From positions 41,934 through 50,367 of the forward strand of contig DEIA01000046.1 of NCBI GenBank assembly GCA_002352225.1: DNA of 8,434 bases, read 5' to 3'. Below the pieces are notes generated by a model. That model did no database searches, had not been told where the DNA came from, and saw only the letters and a program-made list of their open reading frames with translations. The position numbers and the translations under genes are program-made. Position 1 is the first letter of the stretch. Every line of letters begins with the position of its first letter. Shown piece after piece: positions 4,638 through 8,434 of this stretch. Source of the stretch: Flammeovirgaceae bacterium UBA2786 (lineage in GTDB: Bacteria; Bacteroidota; Bacteroidia; Cytophagales; Cyclobacteriaceae).

Positions 4638-7585
4638 TGCGCCTAACTTTATTTCTGGTTATTGCTGTATGGGTTTATGTGCCAGCATTCAGTCAATCTA
4701 CCACTGTACTGGAAAATAATCCTAACCTGCGGTGGAAGCAGGTTAAAGCTCCGAACTTCAGGGTAATTTTTCCAACCGGTTTCGAAACGCAGGCCTTGCG
4801 TATGGCCAATACGTTTGAACACATTCGTGTGCCGGAATCCAAAACACTGGGGGGCGCACCCCGTCCTGTATCAGTGGTATTACAGAATCAGTCGGCCATC
4901 AGCAATGGATTTGTTTCTATTACTCCACGCAGATCCGAATTCTTCACTATGCCCACACAAAACTATAACCTTCAGGGCAACCTGGATTGGTTAGATTTAC
5001 TGGCTACACACGAGTATCGGCATATCGTTCAATTTCATCAGGCTAACCGGGGTTTTAACAAAGCATTGTATTATTTATTTGGAGCCAGCACACTTTCGGT
5101 CATGAATTATATAGCCGTGCCCCAATGGTTTTGGGAAGGCGATGCGGTACTTACAGAAACGGAATTTACCAAATCGGGTCGCGGGCGCATTCCTTATTTT
5201 GATCTGGTGTTTCGTACCAATTTACAAGAAGGAAAATCATTTAATTACAACAAGCAATACCTTAGATCGTACAAGCACAACATTGCCGACCACTATGTAC
5301 TGGGCTATCACATGGTAAAGTATCTTCGCACACGTACTGGCAACGAAAATGCCTGGAATAATATTACCCGAAGGGCATGGAGCACTCCCTTTCTTCCATT
5401 TACGTTTTCCAGATCAATAAAAAAAGAAACGGGTTTGTATGTAAAAGATTTGTATGCCGAAATGGCCCGCGATCTGCAAAAGGAATGGCAGGCAAAGCAA
5501 CAAAATTTGCAACCCACACCCTTCGATCGGGTTCATCAACGAAAATCAGCAGCCTATACCGATTATCAGTTTCCACAGCTAGTAGGTGTTGATTCGGTAG
5601 TAGTAGTAAAATCGGGAATTGGTGATGTAGAAGAATTAGTCTTATTAACACCAACTGGAGAGAAAAAAATCTTAACACTGGGGCCGTATAATCGAACCGG
5701 AATGCTTTCGGTAAGCCAGGGAAAAATTGTATGGAATGAATACAGATTTGATCCACGCTGGCGTGTAAAAACCTTTTCGGTTATTGTGGCCTATGATCTG
5801 AAAACGAAATTACGTAAACAAGTAACGGCTAAAAGCAGATATGCTTCGGCTGCGCTATCGCCCGATGGAAATCAGATTGCTACCGTAGAAACTGGAGCCG
5901 ATTACCAGAGCAACCTTGTTATTTTAGATTACGAAACGGGTGCCGTGCTCAAAACTTTTGAAAATGCTGAGAACGATTTTATAGCAATGCCCCGGTGGAG
6001 TAAAAGTGGAAAGAGTATTGTAACACTTGCTACTAACAAAAAGGGAAAGGCAATTGTTGAATTCGATTTAGAGTCTGGTGATCGTAAAAACCTGACACCT
6101 TATACCGATCAAAATGTAGGACATCCTGTACCGCATGGTGGGTATATTTTCTATAACGCACCCCTAAGTGATGTGGATAATATTTTTGCATGGGATGTTA
6201 CCACAGGGAATCATTATCAGGTAACAGAAAGTAGATATGGAGCTTTTAACCCTGAAGTAAGTGCAGATGGAAAATACCTGTATTATAACGAACAAGGCAG
6301 AGATGGGTTTGATGTAGTTCGGGCAGAAATTGCCATGGCAACCTGGAAGCAGATCGATGTATGGAAAGAGAATATTTCTTTTGAGGAAAATAAAAATGAT
6401 TTATTAGCTGATGTGCCTGAGGAAAAGTATGAAATTAAAAACTATTCCAGAACTGCGCATTTGATTAACCCATATAGCTGGGGCGCTTATGTTGATAACT
6501 CCTTAACAGAGGTAGATATTGGAATAACATCGCGCGATATATTAAGTACCATGTCACTTAATGCAGGGTACATGTTTGATATTAACGAGCGTACCGGTAG
6601 CTGGCGGGCAGGCTTAAGCTATCAGGGGGCTTATCCGATTTTAGATGTGAATGTATCCAGCGCCAGGCGGTCATTAAATGAAGGCGATATAACATACCAA
6701 ACCATAATAGCAACCGATACCGTAAATGCATCTGGTAACCTAACGTACAAATGGTCAGAAAAAAACCTGGAAGCAGGGCTGCGGCTTCCACTGCTTACAA
6801 CCCAATCCAGGTTTCTGAGTTTACTTACAATAGGAAATTTTGTTGGCGTTACTCGTGTGGAGGATTTTACAAATTCAATTACAGGTTCGGGCCGTCTAAT
6901 AACACCACAGCTACCGCAATATTGGATTAGGAGTGTTCCGGGTAACGGCCAGTTAATTTATAATCATTTTTTTATGACCGGTTACCGGTATCAGCGGCAG
7001 AGCAGAAGAGATATTAATCCTAAATGGGGGCAGAGTTTTGTTATGCACGGTTACGGTACTCCTTTTGGAGGTGATTACACGGGGGGGCAGTTTTCATTTT
7101 ACGGAACCTTGTTTTTTCCGGGCTTGTTCAAACATCATTCCCTGTGGGGGCATTGGGGGTATCAAAACACAAAGCTGGAGTTGCTGTCCAGAAACTCGAA
7201 TACTGTTTCCTACAAAGACAACGGAGCCTATACATTCCGCAATCAAATACCCGTTCCGCGCGGACAGTCCATTTCCCGTTTCGAAAATTTTTATTCTATG
7301 TCGGTTAACTATGCGTTGCCAGTCTGGTATCCCGATGTGAACATAGGGCCTTTGCTAAACATACAACGTGTACGGGCAAATGCATTTCTCGATTATGGTT
7401 TTGGCAGCAGTATGATTAATACTACACCAATTAACCAAACTTACATTAGCACAGGTGCCGAAGTAAAGTTCGATATCAACATTCTGCGTTTATTACCCCA
7501 GTTAGATATCGGGTTTCGCTATTCGTATGGAGTTAAACCAGCCGACACCCGTTTTGAGTTGTTACTGGGAACACTCAATTTTTAA
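4637..7585 (+). CDS. Outer-membrane protein fusing an HExxH peptidase-like domain, a TolB-like propeller and a beta-barrel
   Basis: The 982-residue product has a signal peptide ending near FSQ (residues 18-20) and three parts. (1) At about 30-285 is a gluzincin (peptidase MA clan) domain: HEYRH at 125-129 supplies two zinc histidines and the catalytic glutamate E126, and VPQWFWEGDAVLTE (161-174) matches the clan's W-x-x-EG-x-A motif, making E167 the likely third ligand. (2) At about 300-570 are PD40/TolB-like propeller blades, seen as ALSPDGNQIATV (406-417), PRWSKSGKSIVTLA (452-465) and EVSADGKYLYYNEQGRDGFD (540-559). (3) About 605-982 is rich in alternating aromatic strands and ends in LLLGTLNF, a classic outer-membrane barrel terminus. 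The catalytic residues are intact, so an active zinc protease anchored in the outer membrane is likely, though the substrate and which face the protease lies on are unknown. The start is the ATG after the hairpin; no in-frame alternative is better. It lies 58 bases after the DUF4249 gene on the same strand and is possibly its third operon member. Confidence 0.82.
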   Translation: MRLTLFLVIAVWVYVPAFSQSTTVLENNPNLRWKQVKAPNFRVIFPTGFETQALRMANTFEHIRVPESKTLGGAPRPVSVVLQNQSAISNGFVSITPRRSEFFTMPTQNYNLQGNLDWLDLLATHEYRHIVQFHQANRGFNKALYYLFGASTLSVMNYIAVPQWFWEGDAVLTETEFTKSGRGRIPYFDLVFRTNLQEGKSFNYNKQYLRSYKHNIADHYVLGYHMVKYLRTRTGNENAWNNITRRAWSTPFLPFTFSRSIKKETGLYVKDLYAEMARDLQKEWQAKQQNLQPTPFDRVHQRKSAAYTDYQFPQLVGVDSVVVVKSGIGDVEELVLLTPTGEKKILTLGPYNRTGMLSVSQGKIVWNEYRFDPRWRVKTFSVIVAYDLKTKLRKQVTAKSRYASAALSPDGNQIATVETGADYQSNLVILDYETGAVLKTFENAENDFIAMPRWSKSGKSIVTLATNKKGKAIVEFDLESGDRKNLTPYTDQNVGHPVPHGGYIFYNAPLSDVDNIFAWDVTTGNHYQVTESRYGAFNPEVSADGKYLYYNEQGRDGFDVVRAEIAMATWKQIDVWKENISFEENKNDLLADVPEEKYEIKNYSRTAHLINPYSWGAYVDNSLTEVDIGITSRDILSTMSLNAGYMFDINERTGSWRAGLSYQGAYPILDVNVSSARRSLNEGDITYQTIIATDTVNASGNLTYKWSEKNLEAGLRLPLLTTQSRFLSLLTIGNFVGVTRVEDFTNSITGSGRLITPQLPQYWIRSVPGNGQLIYNHFFMTGYRYQRQSRRDINPKWGQSFVMHGYGTPFGGDYTGGQFSFYGTLFFPGLFKHHSLWGHWGYQNTKLELLSRNSNTVSYKDNGAYTFRNQIPVPRGQSISRFENFYSMSVNYALPVWYPDVNIGPLLNIQRVRANAFLDYGFGSSMINTTPINQTYISTGAEVKFDINILRLLPQLDIGFRYSYGVKPADTRFELLLGTLNF

Positions 7586-7587
7586 CT

Positions 7588-7602
7588 AAAACGATCCGTT
7601 TT
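7588..7602 (+). terminator. Short hairpin just after the peptidase/barrel stop codon
   Basis: AAAACG (7588-7593) and CGTTTT (7597-7602) are perfect complements around the loop ATC, beginning 3 bases after the TAA. With only two G-C pairs it is a weak stem on its own. It probably acts together with the stronger hairpin 10 bases downstream. Confidence 0.35.
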
Positions 7603-7611
7603 CAATGCTTG

Positions 7612-7637
7612 AAAATCCCCCGAATTGGGGTATTTTT
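7612..7637 (+). terminator. Rho-independent-like terminator between the peptidase/barrel gene and pdhC
   Basis: CCCC (7618-7621) pairs with GGGG (7627-7630) around GAATT. After one C-T mismatch, AAAAT (7612-7616) pairs with ATTTT (7632-7636), and the T-run continues to 7637. A GC-rich core flanked by an A-run and a T-run is the layout of an intrinsic terminator that could work in both directions. It separates the envelope genes from pdhC, which therefore should have its own promoter in the roughly 40 bases that follow; I see no strong promoter match there. Confidence 0.6.
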
Positions 7638-7665
7638 GACCCTCAACAAAGAATTTAACCGATTT

Positions 7666-7673
7666 AAAGGAAG
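7666..7673 (+). promoter_or_regulatory. Ribosome binding site of pdhC
   Basis: AAAGGAAG lies 6 bases before the ATG at 7680 and is the clearest Shine-Dalgarno-like site in the window. It supports that ATG as the start, as does the lipoyl-domain fold beginning at residue 2. Confidence 0.5.
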
Positions 7674-7679
7674 ATATAT

Positions 7680-8434
7680 ATGGCAGAGCTAATACGGATG
7701 CCCAAAATGAACGACACGATGACCGAAGGGGTAATCGCCAAATGGCATAAAAAAGTAGGCGATACGGTAAAGTCGGGCGAGCTAATGGCTGAAATTGAAA
7801 CCGATAAAGCTACGATGGACTATGAATCGTTTAATACGGGTACGGTGTTATATCTGGGTGCCAAAGAAGGCGAAGCAGTAAAAGTAAACGATGTGCTGGC
7901 AATAGTGGGTAATAAGGGAGAAGATTTTGCAGCACTACTTACTGCCGGAGTAACCACCACTACGGCTGCATCGGGTAAAACAGAAACCAAGACCGAAACG
8001 ATAACCGCGGTGGCAGAAACAATCGATACCTCAGGCATTAAAGCCGAGGTTGTTCTAATGCCTAAGATGAGCGATACGATGAATGAAGGTGTGATTGCTG
8101 CCTGGCATAAAAAAGTTGGCGATAGTGTAAAATCGGGTGAACTGCTGGCTGAAGTTGAAACCGATAAAGCCACTATGGAATATGAGTCGTATAATACAGG
8201 AACGTTGTTATACATTGGTGCTAAAGAAAAAGAAGCTATTGCCGTAAATGGAGTATTGGCCATTATTGGCGAGAAGAACGCAGACTGGCAAACGCTGTTA
8301 AAAGCACATCAGGCTAAAGGAACGGGTACAACAAAAACTCCAACCCCAACAACATCCGAAAGTAAACCGGCAGAGCAAACTCCTGTATCTTCTTCAAACG
8401 GTTCAACCAACGGAAGATTAAAAGCATCTCCGCT
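7680..8434 (+). CDS. pdhC: Pyruvate dehydrogenase E2 (dihydrolipoamide acetyltransferase), 5' part
   Basis: This is the core subunit of the cytoplasmic pyruvate dehydrogenase complex. Its lipoyl arms carry the acetyl group from E1 to coenzyme A. The window holds 251 codons plus two bases and no stop, so the gene continues to the right. Two lipoyl domains occupy about residues 2-80 and 122-203. Each has MPKM at its start and the ETDKATM turn, with lipoylated lysines K43 and K163. They are exactly 120 residues apart and joined by a Thr/Ala-rich linker (about 90-120). A second flexible linker rich in T, P, S and G (about 212-243) leads to GRLKASP, the opening of the peripheral subunit-binding domain. 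The catalytic domain with its HxxxD motif is not in view. ETDKATM together with the double lipoyl layout favours pyruvate dehydrogenase over the 2-oxoglutarate enzyme, which normally has one lipoyl domain. The gene follows a terminator and is unrelated to its left neighbours. Confidence 0.92.
   Translation, partial: MAELIRMPKMNDTMTEGVIAKWHKKVGDTVKSGELMAEIETDKATMDYESFNTGTVLYLGAKEGEAVKVNDVLAIVGNKGEDFAALLTAGVTTTTAASGKTETKTETITAVAETIDTSGIKAEVVLMPKMSDTMNEGVIAAWHKKVGDSVKSGELLAEVETDKATMEYESYNTGTLLYIGAKEKEAIAVNGVLAIIGEKNADWQTLLKAHQAKGTGTTKTPTPTTSESKPAEQTPVSSSNGSTNGRLKASP
7689..8280 (+). repeat. Tandem lipoyl-domain duplication, 360-base period
   Basis: Bases 7689-7920 and 8049-8280 encode the two lipoyl domains of pdhC and align without gaps at an offset of 360. 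Runs such as TGGCATAAAAAAGT and GAAACCGATAAAGC are identical, while many other positions differ at third codon bases. That points to an old internal duplication held by selection rather than a recent copy. Confidence 0.8.

Noticed and set aside
5377..5756. Overlapping open frames on both strands inside the peptidase/barrel gene
   Set aside because: They lie wholly within a well-supported domain-bearing frame and their translations have no recognisable features.
4637..7585. A TolB protein of the Tol-Pal system
   Set aside because: Only the central third resembles a TolB-type propeller. The HExxH domain and the C-terminal barrel are foreign to TolB, and no tolQ, tolR or pal gene is adjacent.
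7633..7666. A Bacteroidota-type promoter for pdhC starting from TTTTTG at 7633-7638
   Set aside because: No TAnnTTTG-like element is found at the expected spacing, and the T-run is better explained as the tail of the terminator hairpin.
7820..8263. A 147-codon open frame on the minus strand opposite the pdhC lipoyl domains
   Set aside because: It is Ser/Val/Thr-rich low-complexity sequence that mirrors the codon pattern of the clear lipoyl-domain gene on the plus strand. It is a shadow frame.

Overview
This window looks like chromosomal DNA of a member of the Bacteroidota, probably a Cytophagales-type bacterium. The evidence is a TonB-dependent receptor with an N-terminal carboxypeptidase-D-like domain followed directly by a DUF4249-type lipoprotein, which is a Bacteroidota pairing. 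Base composition is moderate, and most starts lack a strong Shine-Dalgarno sequence. The order-level placement is an inference. I see no mobile elements, CRISPR arrays, RNA genes or signs of recent transfer.

Layout from left to right: (1) a bestrophin-family channel gene, probably starting at the ATG at 124 rather than the upstream TTG at 76. (2) A short minus-strand reading frame (1005-1127, 40 residues) that overlaps the bestrophin 3' end tail to tail and encodes a basic, single-helix membrane peptide. (3) An intergenic region of about 150 bases holding two clear inverted repeats. (4) A TonB-dependent receptor (790 aa) and, 3 bases later, a DUF4249 lipoprotein (307 aa), certainly one transcription unit. 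(5) 58 bases later, a 982-aa protein with an HExxH zinc-peptidase-like domain, a TolB/PD40-like beta-propeller and a C-terminal outer-membrane beta-barrel. A hairpin covers its ribosome-binding region. (6) Two hairpins that look like a terminator. (7) The first 251 codons of the pyruvate dehydrogenase E2 gene, with two tandem lipoyl domains exactly 120 residues apart. The window ends as its E3/E1-binding domain begins.

The middle block is the interesting part. The receptor, its lipoprotein partner and the protease/propeller/barrel protein are all predicted to reach the outer membrane, lie on one strand with short gaps, and show no obvious terminator between them. A reasonable but unproven reading is a surface module that captures and imports a substrate, with a zinc peptidase-like protein attached to the outer membrane alongside. 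Nothing in the sequence identifies the substrate. The flanking bestrophin and pdhC genes are ordinary housekeeping-type genes with no evident link to it.
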